Source of the DNA: Sulfobacillus benefaciens
Lineage (GTDB): Bacteria > Bacillota > Sulfobacillia > Sulfobacillales > Sulfobacillaceae
DNA: 64,000 bases
Assembly: GCA_003023725.1 (NCBI GenBank)
Contig: PXYT01000002.1
Span: forward strand, 116,261 to 180,260
Direction: 5' to 3'
The notes under the pieces were generated by a model. That model worked only from the letters and a program-made list of their open reading frames with translations. It was not told where the DNA came from and ran no database searches. This document shows, one piece after another, positions 26,585 to 36,681 of this stretch (position 1 is its first letter; each line of letters begins with the position of its first letter). Both the position numbers and the translations under genes were made by a program.

Positions 26585-27526
26585 GGCGCGAAGGATGAAG
26601 CCACGCATCGCGCGACATGACATATGGCACTAACGCTTTCGACGTCACGCTACCGCTGTAAGAAATAAATTCATGCGATCCTGCAGATAATCGAAGTCCG
26701 CCCATGGAATCTTTCAACATTAGGACGGCTTGGCTTCCGGCAAATCCTCACGTTAAGACAGAGTCTAAAGAGATTCTATCATCAAAGGCCAGTTGAGCTG
26801 AGCCTCTTAGGCTCTACAAGGCCATGGAAACAGATCTTGCGCACGACGAATTCGTTGGACAAAGTCCTGTTCCATAAATTGCACTCGTCCGCCAAGCCAA
26901 AGAGTTTAACATTTTATTGAACCCCCACTATTATCCATTTTTGAAACATTTAGGCATGACTGAAAAACTTTTGGGGAATTCGTAAAGCCGCTGAATGTTT
27001 AACTGTGACCCCATCACTTGCGCCGAGCAGAACATAAGCGCGCCCAGGTGTTCCCCGACGAACACACACCAGATGGCTATCGGCTGTACGACTTGGCACG
27101 GTGGCGGCCCAAACAGTGATTGAACCCTCTTCGAAAAACCGTGATGAAAACGCGGTATGTCGAGTCATCACCCGCATTCTCAAAAGAAGATCCAAAATGC
27201 CAAGCGCCAGTGCTTGGATGGCACTGTGCGCCCTAAGGAGGGAAGATTTACCCGCTGGTTTTCGAATTTCTCTGTTGGGATACCCGGCCGTCTCTGGATC
27301 TATCGCGAAACCAAACCATGGTCAGGGGTGCTGAGGGGCGACCCTCTCCACCGGCGAAAAGAGCGTGGAACCCAACCAAAGCCCAGAGCGACGGCCTTCT
27401 CATACCGCTCCACCCGTTATCCCCGCGATTTAGCCAGAAGGCGCCTGCCAAATTCGGCGACGAACTCACAGTGTTGGTGATGCTGCATGGGCTTTCGCCT
27501 AAACCCACTACTATAGACTGGCAAGC
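26585..27526. other. 942-bp gene-poor stretch
   Basis: No intact gene with a ribosome site was found. Minus-strand frames between about 26950 and 27508 look protein-like but are split by a frameshift (listed separately). The rest is AT-richer and shows no tRNA, riboswitch or terminator that I can support. Confidence 0.5.
26950..27508 (-). pseudogene. Possible frameshifted pseudogene of unknown family
   Basis: Two minus-strand frames can be joined near position 27327. The first, from GTG 27508, ends ...AGGEGRPSAPL. The second continues from there as PWFGFAID, then through GKSSLLRAHSAIQALALG to WAATVPSRTADSHLVCVRRG and stops at 26950. The second frame is preceded by a stop and lacks a start codon of its own, and neither has a ribosome site. 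Amino-acid usage is gene-like, but no family is recognised and the plus strand is also open here. Confidence 0.25.
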
Positions 27527-28684
27527 TTACTCCTTCTCATAAATCCATTGTCCATGCTTCAGGGTCCCGAGCACGCGATACTCGGAATCCAGCTCCACCA
27601 AATCTGCATAATACCCGGGTTCGATACGTCCATGTTCTGTGAGCCCGAACCGCCTCGCAGGTGCCTCAGACCAACTGTAGACGATTTGGCGCAACGGAAC
27701 TCCCCACTGCAACAAATTTCTGAGCGACTGATCCGTACTCAGAATGCTGCCCGCGAGTGTGCCGTCTTCGAGATGCGCTGAACCTTCATCGACGTTAACA
27801 AGCCACTTTCCCAGCTTATGTTTCCCAGGCGAACAATCTGTGGCTGATATACCATCCGTAACCAAAATCACCCGGGATGCCGCCACATGAAAAACGAGGC
27901 GCACCACGTCCGGATGAATATGGATGCCATCGGTAATCAGTTCCAGCCACAGAGCTTCCTCAGTTAAGGCAGTCCCGACCATCCCTGGATGACGGTGATG
28001 TAGTCCGGCCATGCCGTTGAAAAGATGGGTAATACCATCCGCTCCATGCTTCACAGCATCTATGGTCTCTTCACGTTCCGCTCCACTATGCCCCAAATTA
28101 ACGCGTATGCCCCGTTCCACCAACCAGTCTATTAGTGGCATGCTACGAGGAAGATTAGGTGCCAGGGTCACGAGCCGAACAGGCACTGCAACTCCACTCT
28201 TTTCCCTCATAAGAGACTGTATTTCCTTCATATCAACCCCACGGATCGCTTCCAAGGGCTGCGCTCCTTTAAAAGCCGGATCGATGTAAGGCCCTTCCCA
28301 ATGTAAACCTATCAAATTGTTTTGAGGATGTTCGGGATAATTTTGTGCGCATTCCATCACCTGTTGCAGTTCTGGTTCTGAAGCCGAGAGTGTGGTGGCC
28401 AGAAAACTTGTCACCCCATGTTTGGCCAAGGCCTGGCCTATTGTGGACCAGCTCTCAATATTAGCTTCCATCACATCATGCCCCTGGGCCCCATGCACAT
28501 GCTCATCGATGAATCCTGGCAAAATAAGGGGTAAATCATTGGCTCGCGTGTCTAACCGGACAATCCGCTCGATTTTTCCCATCCGGTTCCACTGCACACG
28601 GGCAGGTTCCGGATTCCCTGTTGCCGATAAATATACCCGTCCCTCCACGGCATTTTCATTGCGAGTAATGTTCCTGGGTATCAT
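27527..28684 (-). CDS. nagA: N-acetylglucosamine-6-phosphate deacetylase
   Basis: 385 residues. NagA turns GlcNAc-6-P into glucosamine-6-P and acetate. The amidohydrolase barrel shows GFIDEHVHG (HxH-type metal site), HWEGPY with the metal Glu, VNLGHSGA and HLFNGMAGLHHR, and VTDGISATD with the catalytic Asp. ATG 28684 follows GGAGAG by nine bases, inside the end of the kinase gene (29-base overlap). With the kinase it forms a route for free GlcNAc from wall turnover or outside. nagB is not nearby. Confidence 0.93.
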   Translation of the reverse strand: MIPRNITRNENAVEGRVYLSATGNPEPARVQWNRMGKIERIVRLDTRANDLPLILPGFIDEHVHGAQGHDVMEANIESWSTIGQALAKHGVTSFLATTLSASEPELQQVMECAQNYPEHPQNNLIGLHWEGPYIDPAFKGAQPLEAIRGVDMKEIQSLMREKSGVAVPVRLVTLAPNLPRSMPLIDWLVERGIRVNLGHSGAEREETIDAVKHGADGITHLFNGMAGLHHRHPGMVGTALTEEALWLELITDGIHIHPDVVRLVFHVAASRVILVTDGISATDCSPGKHKLGKWLVNVDEGSAHLEDGTLAGSILSTDQSLRNLLQWGVPLRQIVYSWSEAPARRFGLTEHGRIEPGYYADLVELDSEYRVLGTLKHGQWIYEKE

Positions 28685-29579
28685 AAGGCCGTCTCTCCTG
28701 ATTCCATTTTTCTGCAAGCCACAAAGCCCCGTAGACAGCCTGACGCGTGATAAGTTCGAAGTGTGCCCCGTTCTTTAGGATACCGAGACGATTTTGCAAA
28801 TAGGGATGCCATAACCGAGACATTCCGCCGCTGAGGCCGACAGACCCGGCGGATAGACCCAACTTGTCGATTGCAGTATGAACCATCTCCAGAATACGGG
28901 ACCTCTCTTCGAGCAGCACTTTCTCCGCGACCTCGTCGCCCTGTGCGGCCGCTTCAAAAACGAAGGGGGCAAAATCCGCCAATTGACGCAGAGGATAAGC
29001 CGGTTCGTAAAGTCTCTCCATCACGTCCACCATTGATTGGACACCAAAAAATGCCAGACCCTTTTCTACCAACACACTGGGTTCTTCGATACCTTCCCAC
29101 GACTGGACCGCCTTTTTCACAGCCAATTGTCCCACGGAAAGCCCTGAGCCGGGATCACCCAATTTCCAGCCGTATCCTCCCAGCCGTATGGTATGCGTGT
29201 GATGTAAGCCAAAAACCACGGACCCTGTTCCCAAAATTGCGACCAGTCCATCTTCTCCGTGGGTAAAATTAGCCCATGGTAACCAGTAATCCCCCGTTAT
29301 CCAGATGCGTTTCAAGCCCCTTTTCAGGCAATACTCGCGCCACGCCTGGCGAACAGCAACTCGATCGCATCCCGCTAATCCGAGAAGGCCGGAACCGGAA
29401 TTCAATGCCACGGATGTCTCCAGACGGTCCAACACAGCATCCATCGCAGCAAATGCCGCATCTTGGCCAACAACTAGGATATTGGAGGCCGATGCCGACA
29501 TGATATCAGTATAGCAATCCTGACCAAGTTGCGCGATGCCGCGAGTCGACGTTCCTCCTCCGTCAACACCCCAAACCAT
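28656..29579 (-). CDS. N-acetylglucosamine kinase, BadF/BadG/BcrA/BcrD ATPase family
   Basis: 307 residues with the ASKHA fold: phosphate-1 motif GVDGGGTSTRG at the N-terminus, GTGSVVFG and the GGYGWKLGDPGSG segment typical of bacterial and mammalian GlcNAc kinase, and GLSGGMSRLW as the adenosine motif. It would phosphorylate GlcNAc, or possibly MurNAc as MurK-type members do, giving the substrate for NagA encoded just downstream. AAAGGAGG lies eight bases before ATG. Confidence 0.85.
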   Translation of the reverse strand: MVWGVDGGGTSTRGIAQLGQDCYTDIMSASASNILVVGQDAAFAAMDAVLDRLETSVALNSGSGLLGLAGCDRVAVRQAWREYCLKRGLKRIWITGDYWLPWANFTHGEDGLVAILGTGSVVFGLHHTHTIRLGGYGWKLGDPGSGLSVGQLAVKKAVQSWEGIEEPSVLVEKGLAFFGVQSMVDVMERLYEPAYPLRQLADFAPFVFEAAAQGDEVAEKVLLEERSRILEMVHTAIDKLGLSAGSVGLSGGMSRLWHPYLQNRLGILKNGAHFELITRQAVYGALWLAEKWNQERRPYDTQEHYSQ

Positions 29580-29829
29580 AGTGGTGTCCTCCTTTTGTCA
29601 CGTCAACAAATCTTACGGGATGTATCGCCCGGAACATGCGGAGAGATTTCCAGGATGCTGGCCAGAATGCCCTTCTGTTGGCCATCGCTCACTCTACGCG
29701 GAAAGCACAACAGGTTTATGATCCGTATGGTGTACTCCCCACAAGGAGCCGCACATTTCTTCTTCTGGTATTACGGTCATAGCGGGCCTGAAGCAGTATC
29801 ACATGGGTATCTGGTTCCATTACCCAGCC

Positions 29830-31134
29830 TTAATCTCGAAATGTCTGCCCTTGTTGCCAGAATCGGTACCGTTCAAAGAACGCCGGATAACTGATTCCCA
29901 CGCTGTCGGGATCATCGAGAATAACCGGTTCTTGCGCCACCGCGGCAGCTACCGCCAGCATCATGGCCATACGGTGGTCGCCAAAGGTTTTCACCCGTCC
30001 CCCCCGGATGGGAGTCGGCCCGCGCACAATCATACCATCGGGTCTCTCCTCAATATCCACCCCCAAAGTCCGAAGATTCTCCACAGTAGCTCGAATGCGA
30101 TCGGTTTCTTTAACACGAAGCTCCTTGGCGCCCGTAATGATCGTTTCACCAGCAGCTTGGGAAGCCATTAGAGCCACCAATGGGACCTCATCAACCATAT
30201 CGGGTACCTGAGCCGCATCAACAGTCGTAGCCCGGAGTTGCCTATAGCCGACGGCGATGTTTCCTATCTGGCCCTCACCAGGAAAGTCAGCAATATCCAC
30301 GTGGACTCCCATTTGTTGAAGATGGCGGAAAAATCCGGTACGTCGTGCGCTTACAGATACTTCCCGAAGAACCAAATGCGAACCGGGAAGGAGTCCTGCC
30401 AGGGCTGCCCAAAATGCTGCAGAGGAGGGATCTCCCGGAACCTGAAATTCTGCCGGACGAACTTGCTGCCACTGAGTCACCGGCTCCACTCGGATACCGC
30501 GCTGTGTTTGAGAGATTTCAATTCCCATTTGCCGAAGCATACGCTCCGTATGATCACGGGTGGGATAAGGTTCGCGGATTTCCGAAGGTTCCAACCCTTT
30601 CAGTGCGGCAAGAATCAGAGCCGACTTAACTTGAGCCGAGGCCAACGGCATATCATAGGTAATACCGCGGATTGCCCCGTCATGATGGACGGTGACAGGT
30701 GGATACCCCCGTGTGGTCTCAACCCGGATGCCCATTTCACGCAAGGGTTGGGCAACCCGTTCCATCGGGCGCTTGGACAAAGAAGCGTCGCCCGTGAGCG
30801 TCCGAGGTTCGCGGGAAAGAGAAAAAAGGCCCATCGCCAGGCGTATTGTGGTCCCCGAATTACCACAGTCAATCGCCTGAGATGGCATAAGCCAGTGGTC
30901 CGGTCCCGGAGAAGACAACACCCACTCATCCCGTCCGGCATCGACTTTTACGCCAAGGCTCTCCACTACGCGCCGACTGGACAGAGTGTCCTGAGCCACT
31001 AACGGCCGGACAATACGCGTTGATCCCATTGCCAAAGCAGAAAACAAAATAGCTCGGTGTGTAATTGACTTATCGCTCGGCGGACGCAAGGTTCCTGTGA
31101 GCGGGAGTCGGCAGGGACGTAATTCCATAGCCAT
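29830..31134 (-). CDS. aroA: 3-phosphoshikimate 1-carboxyvinyltransferase (EPSP synthase)
   Basis: 434 residues. AroA joins shikimate-3-phosphate and PEP, the sixth shikimate step. Seen are PPSDKSITHRAILFSALAMG, the GNSGTTIRLAMG loop, RPMERVAQPLREMG, GDPSSAAFWAAL, and KETDRIRATVENLR near the C-terminus. The active-site loop reads GNSGTT, where glyphosate-sensitive class I enzymes read GNAGTA/T and class II enzymes GNSGTT, so this is a class II-type enzyme. GGAGTACAACC precedes ATG. It follows tyrA by 51 bases and is the last gene of the Tyr T-box operon. Confidence 0.95.
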   Translation of the reverse strand: MAMELRPCRLPLTGTLRPPSDKSITHRAILFSALAMGSTRIVRPLVAQDTLSSRRVVESLGVKVDAGRDEWVLSSPGPDHWLMPSQAIDCGNSGTTIRLAMGLFSLSREPRTLTGDASLSKRPMERVAQPLREMGIRVETTRGYPPVTVHHDGAIRGITYDMPLASAQVKSALILAALKGLEPSEIREPYPTRDHTERMLRQMGIEISQTQRGIRVEPVTQWQQVRPAEFQVPGDPSSAAFWAALAGLLPGSHLVLREVSVSARRTGFFRHLQQMGVHVDIADFPGEGQIGNIAVGYRQLRATTVDAAQVPDMVDEVPLVALMASQAAGETIITGAKELRVKETDRIRATVENLRTLGVDIEERPDGMIVRGPTPIRGGRVKTFGDHRMAMMLAVAAAVAQEPVILDDPDSVGISYPAFFERYRFWQQGQTFRD

Positions 31135-31185
31135 GGTTGTACTCCTTTCCCGGATCCGGGGGAATTGGTAAGGATCACACGGGCT

Positions 31186-32019
31186 TTACGCAGTCCCGTC
31201 AGTTATTGTCTTACGGCGGATTGCCACTGTTTGTCGCAGATCCCGGGGCCATTTGCCCTGCTGGATATCCTCATTCCATTCCTGAATCAAATGCGTAAAA
31301 GCAGCAAAAGTTTCCTTAACATTGTCATGGTTGGCCCGTAAAATTTCTTCCCACAACCGAGGGTCGCTGGCACCGATTCGCGTGACGTCAAGAAACCCTG
31401 TTCCAGCAACCTCAGGCCACAAAGGGAACCGTGATCCGTAACTCTCAGCCAGCACCAGTATGGCGGCGGACACCAAATACGGTGTATGACTGACAATTCC
31501 CATCAACGCATCATGTTGGCTAAATGGAACCCAAACCGGAGTGCTTCCCAAAACCGACATCCACCCTTGAACCAGCTTCCTGTCCTGCTCGATCCCCTCC
31601 CTTTCAACCACCAGGCAGGGACGGCCCTCAAACAAGTGAGCATCGCTATGGGCAAACCCGCGAACTTCTTTTCCGGCCATGGGATGTATGGACAACAAAG
31701 CAAAAGGCGGATGGATTTGAGAATACGTGTCGCTTAACGTGCCTTTAACCGAGCTCACATCCACAATGGTGCACCCTTTACCGGAGGACAGAATGGCACG
31801 AATCCATCCGTCGGCTTCATCGAGCGGCGTGGACAAGACGATCTGATCAACGTTCTGCGCCCACTCATCCCACCGTGTATCAACAGAAATCCCGAAAGTC
31901 GCCGCCGATTTCATAATTTCCGCATTCACATCGTAACCGAATACTGTCCATCCGGCCTTCAGACACGCCTTTGCTATCGAACCCCCAATGAGCCCGAGCC
32001 CAATCACGCCGACTTTCAC
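31186..32019 (-). CDS. tyrA: Prephenate dehydrogenase
   Basis: 277 residues. TyrA oxidises and decarboxylates prephenate to 4-hydroxyphenylpyruvate on the way to tyrosine. The NAD fold starts with [20 protein letters not shown]; later segments include [19 protein letters not shown] and SIHPMAGKE with the catalytic His, and [11 protein letters not shown]. There is no C-terminal ACT domain, so allosteric control by tyrosine through ACT is not expected; transcriptional control by the T-box may replace it. GTG start shares GTGA with the aroF stop. Confidence 0.93.
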   Translation of the reverse strand: MKVGVIGLGLIGGSIAKACLKAGWTVFGYDVNAEIMKSAATFGISVDTRWDEWAQNVDQIVLSTPLDEADGWIRAILSSGKGCTIVDVSSVKGTLSDTYSQIHPPFALLSIHPMAGKEVRGFAHSDAHLFEGRPCLVVEREGIEQDRKLVQGWMSVLGSTPVWVPFSQHDALMGIVSHTPYLVSAAILVLAESYGSRFPLWPEVAGTGFLDVTRIGASDPRLWEEILRANHDNVKETFAAFTHLIQEWNEDIQQGKWPRDLRQTVAIRRKTITDGTA

Positions 32020-33026
32020 AAAGTCCGTCCTACTGCCTCGGCTAGAGGCCTGAGGGATTCCACCAATTCTCCCAAGTGAGGCAGACTCAGACTTTGGGGA
32101 CCGTCAGATAAAGCTTCCAACGGATTCGGATGCGCTTCAATAATCAACCCGTCCGCGCCCGCGGCCACCGCAGCGCGTGCCATCGGTGCAACCCAGCTCC
32201 ACTGACCCGTAGAATGTGAGGGATCAATCACAATCGGTAGATGAGACAATTGTTTTACCACCGGAATGGCGCTTAAATCCAGTGTGTTGCGAGTCTTGGT
32301 TTCATAGGTGCGGATTCCGCGCTCGCACAAAATGATGTTGGGATTGCCATTGGCAGCGACGTATTCCGCAGCCATTAACCATTCGTCAATGGTCGCCGAG
32401 AGACCGCGTTTTAACAAAACGGGCTTATTAGCCTGACCGGCCGCCTTCAGCAGTTCAAAGTTCTGCATGTTACGAGCGCCAATTTGAATAATGTCGGCCC
32501 ACTCCGTCACATAAGTCAAACTTTCCCTGTCCACTGCCTCGGTAACCACCATGAGTCCAAAGCGTTCCCGGGCTTCTGCTAAAATCCTCAGACCTTCCAC
32601 ACCCATTCCCTGGAAACTGTACGGAGAGGTTCGAGGCTTGTAGGCTCCTCCCCGCAGAACCATTAATCCCATGTCATGAACGGCTCTGGCCGCCTGCATC
32701 AGTTGATCATGGCCCTCAACCGCGCAAGGGCCCGCAATAACCACAACCTGTTTGCTGCCGAACCGCGCTTTCCCCACTTCAACCACCGTGTCATCCGGGT
32801 GAAAATCACGACTCACCAGTTTGTACGGCCGTCTTACCGGAACTACTTGCTCCACAGACTGCATTGACGCCAAGCGAAATACCTCCTCTGTCTGTTCGCC
32901 TATTACCCCAATAACCGTTCTTTCTACTCCCCGCGAGATATGCACTTGAAATCCTTCGGATTTCAAGCGATCGGTGACGGCATCAATATCCTGGTCGGGA
33001 GCATTGCGTTTCATAACCACAACCAT
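32016..33026 (-). CDS. aroF: 3-deoxy-7-phosphoheptulonate (DAHP) synthase, type I-beta with N-terminal regulatory domain
   Basis: 336 residues. It condenses PEP and erythrose-4-phosphate, the entry to the shikimate pathway. Residues 1-70 form the ferredoxin-like domain that in the Thermotoga/Geobacillus enzymes binds tyrosine or carries chorismate mutase (here the short, ACT-like form). The barrel shows [43 protein letters not shown], and DPSHSTG. It heads the operon aroF-tyrA-aroA under a tyrosine T-box, which fits feedback by tyrosine. Confidence 0.95.
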   Translation of the reverse strand: MVVVMKRNAPDQDIDAVTDRLKSEGFQVHISRGVERTVIGVIGEQTEEVFRLASMQSVEQVVPVRRPYKLVSRDFHPDDTVVEVGKARFGSKQVVVIAGPCAVEGHDQLMQAARAVHDMGLMVLRGGAYKPRTSPYSFQGMGVEGLRILAEARERFGLMVVTEAVDRESLTYVTEWADIIQIGARNMQNFELLKAAGQANKPVLLKRGLSATIDEWLMAAEYVAANGNPNIILCERGIRTYETKTRNTLDLSAIPVVKQLSHLPIVIDPSHSTGQWSWVAPMARAAVAAGADGLIIEAHPNPLEALSDGPQSLSLPHLGELVESLRPLAEAVGRTL

Positions 33027-33060
33027 CTCGTTGCATCCCTCTTTCTTGGCTAATTTCCCA

Positions 33061-33330
33061 AAAAAAATAAGGCCCGTGTCCCTTAGGGACGAAGGCCTTG
33101 ACTTCTCCGTGGTACCACCCTATTGACTAGTTACCTAGCCACTCAGCTGACTGCTAACACAGCCACTCCTCTATAACGGTAGGACTCCGGATTCTCTACT
33201 AGTGATAGTCACACACGTTCGATTCACACTCATGGGGGTACGGTCTGGATTCAAAGTATCGGTTTACACCAGCCACCGACTCTCTGCGCCTTCGACTTCC
33301 GACCCCTTCCCATTCATCGCTTTTACATGT
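33061..33330 (-). ncRNA. T-box leader of aroF-tyrA-aroA, Tyr (UAC) specifier
   Basis: Transcribed on the minus strand ahead of aroF. The T-box sequence GGTGGTACCACGG is at 33119-33107, followed by a terminator whose stem pairs AAGGCC-type arms over 33099-33069, with seven T at 33067-33061. Stem I runs from GCGATGAATGGG to CCCCATGAG, with an AGAGAG box and a GGTG distal loop. In the specifier loop TAC (33240-33238) is followed by one base and CCCAT, the same spacing as the TGG codon in the trp leader of this window. Uncharged tRNA-Tyr would therefore switch on the operon. Confidence 0.85.
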
Positions 33331-33338
33331 TTTTAGGG

Positions 33339-33367
33339 ATAATACCTCGTTGTCCGGGTAATGTCAA
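33339..33367 (-). promoter_or_regulatory. Consensus promoter of the Tyr T-box operon
   Basis: TTGACA (33367-33362) and TATTAT (33344-33339) are 17 bases apart. The -35 element begins five bases after the trpA stop codon, so the aro operon has its own promoter immediately behind the trp operon. Confidence 0.85.
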
Positions 33368-33371
33368 GACC

Positions 33372-34169
33372 TCAATTTGATAGCGCGTGACGCAACGATG
33401 CAACAAATTCCTGGGCCCTGGTTGCAGCCCGCGACCAGTCTTGGTCGATAAGGCGAACTAAAGCACTCCCGACAATCACCCCATCCGCCATTTTGCCCAC
33501 ATATGCCGCCTGATCGGGGGTAGAAATTCCAAAGCCTATTGCCAGGGGCAATGAAACATGCTGTTTCACCCGGTCGATAAGGACCTTCAATCCCGCGTCC
33601 ACATCCTCTCGGACGCCTGTCACACCGGTTACGGACACTCCGTAAATAAATCCTGTCGCTTTTTCTAACGAGGAAATGTGCTGATCTGTCGATGTGGGTG
33701 CAACCAAGGGAATCAGCGATATTCCCAGATCCTGGGTATCGTCAAACACTTCCTGGCTTTCGGCCCACGGCAGGTCCGGAATGATAATCCCCGTCACTCC
33801 GCTGTTCTGTGCAATTTCCAAAAATTTTCTCACCCCGAAATGAAACACGGGATTAAAATAAGTCAGATATACGATAGGCACGGATCGGGCACTGAGCGCC
33901 TCGGTGTCTCTCAAAATATCGCGAATCTTCACCCCGTTGCTCAAGGCCTTGGTTGCTGCCTTCTGCAAGATTGGGCCATCGGCAAGCGGATCAGAGAAAG
34001 GAATGCCGATCTCTATGATGTCGGCACCCCCGTCATTCATGGCCTGAACTAGTTCAGGCAAACTCGTTAATCGGGGATGCCCTGCGGTGACGTATGGTAT
34101 CAATGCCGCGCGCCGTTCCCTCCTGGTGCGCTCAAAGACTTCCGAAATCGCGGTCCCTGTGTTAATCAT
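33372..34169 (-). CDS. trpA: Tryptophan synthase alpha chain
   Basis: 265 residues. TrpA splits indole-3-glycerol phosphate and passes indole to TrpB. The family signature [27 protein letters not shown] (given in part) contains the catalytic Glu, and [17 protein letters not shown] and [12 protein letters not shown] follow. The start shares ATGA with the trpB stop, so the alpha and beta subunits are made in balance. It is the last gene of the trp operon. Confidence 0.97.
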   Translation of the reverse strand: MINTGTAISEVFERTRRERRAALIPYVTAGHPRLTSLPELVQAMNDGGADIIEIGIPFSDPLADGPILQKAATKALSNGVKIRDILRDTEALSARSVPIVYLTYFNPVFHFGVRKFLEIAQNSGVTGIIIPDLPWAESQEVFDDTQDLGISLIPLVAPTSTDQHISSLEKATGFIYGVSVTGVTGVREDVDAGLKVLIDRVKQHVSLPLAIGFGISTPDQAAYVGKMADGVIVGSALVRLIDQDWSRAATRAQEFVASLRHALSN

Positions 34170-35365
34170 GGCTGTCCTCCCTCATATTCCCTTACCGAAT
34201 CGACATCCTTATCTCCCCGCCCCGACAAGTTAATGATAACTTTTGCCTTTTTCTGTCGCAGATCATGTTGGGCCTTGATAACCCATGCCACCGCATGGGC
34301 GCTTTCCAACGCAGGAATTATGCCTTCCAGTTTCGAGAGGCGGTGGAAAGCGTCCAGCGCTTCCTGATCCGTAACTGCCTCATATTGCGCACGTCCAATA
34401 TCGTGCAAATAAGCGTGTTCGGGGCCAACGCCAGGATAGTCGAGCCCAGCAGACACCGAATGAGCCGGCATTACCTGTCCGTCATCATCTTGCAATAAAT
34501 AACTGAGACTGCCATGCAAGATGCCTTTGACACCCGAGGTGATAGTCGCCGCGTGCTTACCGGTATCGATACCCTCTCCGGCTGCTTCCACGCCAATCAA
34601 TGCCACCGGATCATTTCGAAAGGCGAAAAATATTCCCATGGAATTGGAGCCTCCCCCCACCGGTGCGACAATGTGCGTCGGCAATCCACCTGTAAGTTCC
34701 TGAAACTGGAGATAGGCTTCCTGGCCGATGACGGACTGAAAATTGCGCACCATCATGGGATAGGGATGGGGGCCCACCACAGACCCAATAACATAAAACG
34801 TGGAGCGAACATTCGTCACCCAATCCCGAATAGCTTCGTTGGTCGCATCCTTTAAGGTTTTTGATCCCGAGGCCACGGGAATAACTTCGGCGCCCAAAAG
34901 CTGCATTCGGTAGACATTCAAAGCCTGCCGCTTAACGTCTTCCTCACCCATATATACTTGCGCCTTCAGCCCAAACAACGCCGCAGCGGTGGCTGTAGCC
35001 ACACCATGCTGCCCCGCGCCGGTTTCCGCAATAATACGGGATTTCCCCATTCGCCGCGCCAACAAAATTTGTCCAATTGTATTGTTGATTTTATGAGCTC
35101 CGGTATGGTTTAGATCTTCGCGCTTCAAATACACGTCAAAACCTAACGCTTCACTTAGGCGGTGAGCCCGTCGCAAGGGCGTTGGGCGCCCCACGTAATC
35201 CTTCAAAAGCGATGTGAATTCGGCTTGAAAGCCGGGGTCATTTTGTGCCTGTGAATAGGCGTCCGACAGTTCGTCCAGTGCAGGAATCAATGTTTCCGGG
35301 ACATACCTGCCTCCAAACAATCCATAACGCCCACGTTCGTCCGGGACCTCTTTCATCGTTGCCAT
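34166..35365 (-). CDS. trpB: Tryptophan synthase beta chain
   Basis: 399 residues. TrpB joins indole and serine with [19 protein letters not shown] carries the PLP lysine, [13 protein letters not shown] the substrate loop with the catalytic region, and GGGSNSMG the phosphate-binding loop. The sequence is of the TrpB1 (TrpA-associated) type. AAGGAGG lies nine bases before ATG 35365, which is inside the end of trpF (13-base overlap). Confidence 0.97.
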   Translation of the reverse strand: MATMKEVPDERGRYGLFGGRYVPETLIPALDELSDAYSQAQNDPGFQAEFTSLLKDYVGRPTPLRRAHRLSEALGFDVYLKREDLNHTGAHKINNTIGQILLARRMGKSRIIAETGAGQHGVATATAAALFGLKAQVYMGEEDVKRQALNVYRMQLLGAEVIPVASGSKTLKDATNEAIRDWVTNVRSTFYVIGSVVGPHPYPMMVRNFQSVIGQEAYLQFQELTGGLPTHIVAPVGGGSNSMGIFFAFRNDPVALIGVEAAGEGIDTGKHAATITSGVKGILHGSLSYLLQDDDGQVMPAHSVSAGLDYPGVGPEHAYLHDIGRAQYEAVTDQEALDAFHRLSKLEGIIPALESAHAVAWVIKAQHDLRQKKAKVIINLSGRGDKDVDSVREYEGGQP

Positions 35366-35919
35366 TGTTTGGCCTCCTTAATAAACTGGCGCACCTTTAC
35401 CAGATCCTTAACTCCGTTGGTTTCTACCCCACTTGAGACATCGACCCCCTCGGGTCGCAGACTACGGATGACGTTACTGACATTGTTCGGCGTCAATCCT
35501 CCGGCAATCCAGATGGGCTGGGGGCAGTTGGGGCGTTGCCACTCCCACGTCTGGCCTTTCCCCGGCTCCGGACCATCCATAAGGATGATGTCGGCCGCCG
35601 GATTTATCTGAGTCGCAATGGCCTTGAGACCATATTCATGAACGACACGAATCCAATCAAAATTCGCCTCCCCGTGATACTGGACAGCCCAGAAAGGGGC
35701 TCGATTCAGGGTCTTGTCCAGCGTCTCCCGGTCCATATTGCGAACAACTGCGACAAATCGAACCCGAGGCAACGCCATGGTAATTTCACGGGCTTGGCCG
35801 AGAGAGACCTGTCGGGGGCTTTTGGCCAATACCAGGCCGATATAGTCCGCTCCGGCTTCGTATATTGCCAGTGCCGTGTCGACGTCCTTTACCCCGCAAA
35901 TCTTGACCTCAGGAGCCAC
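35353..35919 (-). CDS. trpF: Phosphoribosylanthranilate isomerase
   Basis: 188 residues, slightly short for the family (about 200). N-terminal [13 protein letters not shown] holds the catalytic Cys, and VQYHGEA and [12 protein letters not shown] follow, then [15 protein letters not shown]. It converts phosphoribosylanthranilate to CdRP. The start is GTG 35919, 11 bases inside trpC, with GGAGG nine bases upstream. Confidence 0.95.
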   Translation of the reverse strand: MAPEVKICGVKDVDTALAIYEAGADYIGLVLAKSPRQVSLGQAREITMALPRVRFVAVVRNMDRETLDKTLNRAPFWAVQYHGEANFDWIRVVHEYGLKAIATQINPAADIILMDGPEPGKGQTWEWQRPNCPQPIWIAGGLTPNNVSNVIRSLRPEGVDVSSGVETNGVKDLVKVRQFIKEAKQWQR

Positions 35920-36679
35920 CTTGGAGAACCTCCAACAAATTGCCTCCTCGCATCAGATGCTCGCCGACCAGTATCCCTGCGTATCCGTGACGCCTGATTT
36001 GTTCAACATCTGCCGAAGATTGAATGCCACTTTCACTAACTTTCACGACTTCAGACGGAATGAGTGGTGCAAGGCTTAATGAAAAGTCGAGGCTCGTATC
36101 AAAAGTGTCCAAATCACGGTTGTTCACCCCTAAAATATCGGGATTAATGCTCATGGCCCGATCCAGTTCCTCCTGAGCATGGATTTCCACTAAAATCTCA
36201 ATGCCCACATCGCGTGCCGCCTGCGCCAAATCTCTCAGCAACATATTGTCGACGATACGGACAATGATTAATACCGCATCCGCTCCGATGTTCCGACTCT
36301 CAAAGATTTGCACCGGATCCAGCACAAAATCCTTCCTCAGAACAGGAATATTGACAGCGGCCCTGACAGCTTCAAGGTGGCGATTGTCTCCGGCAAAAAA
36401 CTCCGGTTCCGTCAATACGGATATACCATGGGCACCGCGACGCTCATACTCTTTGGCTTGGGTCACCGGGTCATAGGTGCTGGTTAACCAGCCCTTTGAC
36501 GGTGATTTTTGCTTGCATTCGGCGATAATACCCAAAGGCATCGACGGGTGACGGCGAATAGCGGCGGCCAGAGAACGCCGGGGTTCGGATTTGCGGGCCG
36601 CATCATATAATACGGCTTCACGAGTTTTCAACGCCTCCACCCGTTCTCTGACGGACTGAACTATCTGGTCGAGAAACAT
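35909..36679 (-). CDS. trpC: Indole-3-glycerol-phosphate synthase
   Basis: 256 residues. It closes CdRP to indole-3-glycerol phosphate. Motifs in order: IIAECKQKSPSKGWL with the catalytic Lys, ISVLTEPEFFAGD, VLRKDFVLD with the second Lys, LGVNNRDLDTF and SESGIQSSADV. ATG 36679 is two bases from the trpD stop. Confidence 0.97.
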   Translation of the reverse strand: MFLDQIVQSVRERVEALKTREAVLYDAARKSEPRRSLAAAIRRHPSMPLGIIAECKQKSPSKGWLTSTYDPVTQAKEYERRGAHGISVLTEPEFFAGDNRHLEAVRAAVNIPVLRKDFVLDPVQIFESRNIGADAVLIIVRIVDNMLLRDLAQAARDVGIEILVEIHAQEELDRAMSINPDILGVNNRDLDTFDTSLDFSLSLAPLIPSEVVKVSESGIQSSADVEQIRRHGYAGILVGEHLMRGGNLLEVLQGGS

Positions 36680-36681
36680 GT

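Noticed and set aside
27157..27480. 107-codon plus-strand frame near nagA
   Set aside because: Arg/Pro-rich, with no ribosome site; looks like the antisense of the degraded minus-strand frames.
30238..31002. 254-codon plus-strand frame opposite aroA
   Set aside because: Entirely antisense to aroA; His/Arg-rich shadow composition, no ribosome site.
33190..33230. tRNA-like GTTCGATTC segment
   Set aside because: No acceptor or anticodon arm pairing; it lies inside the Tyr T-box leader.
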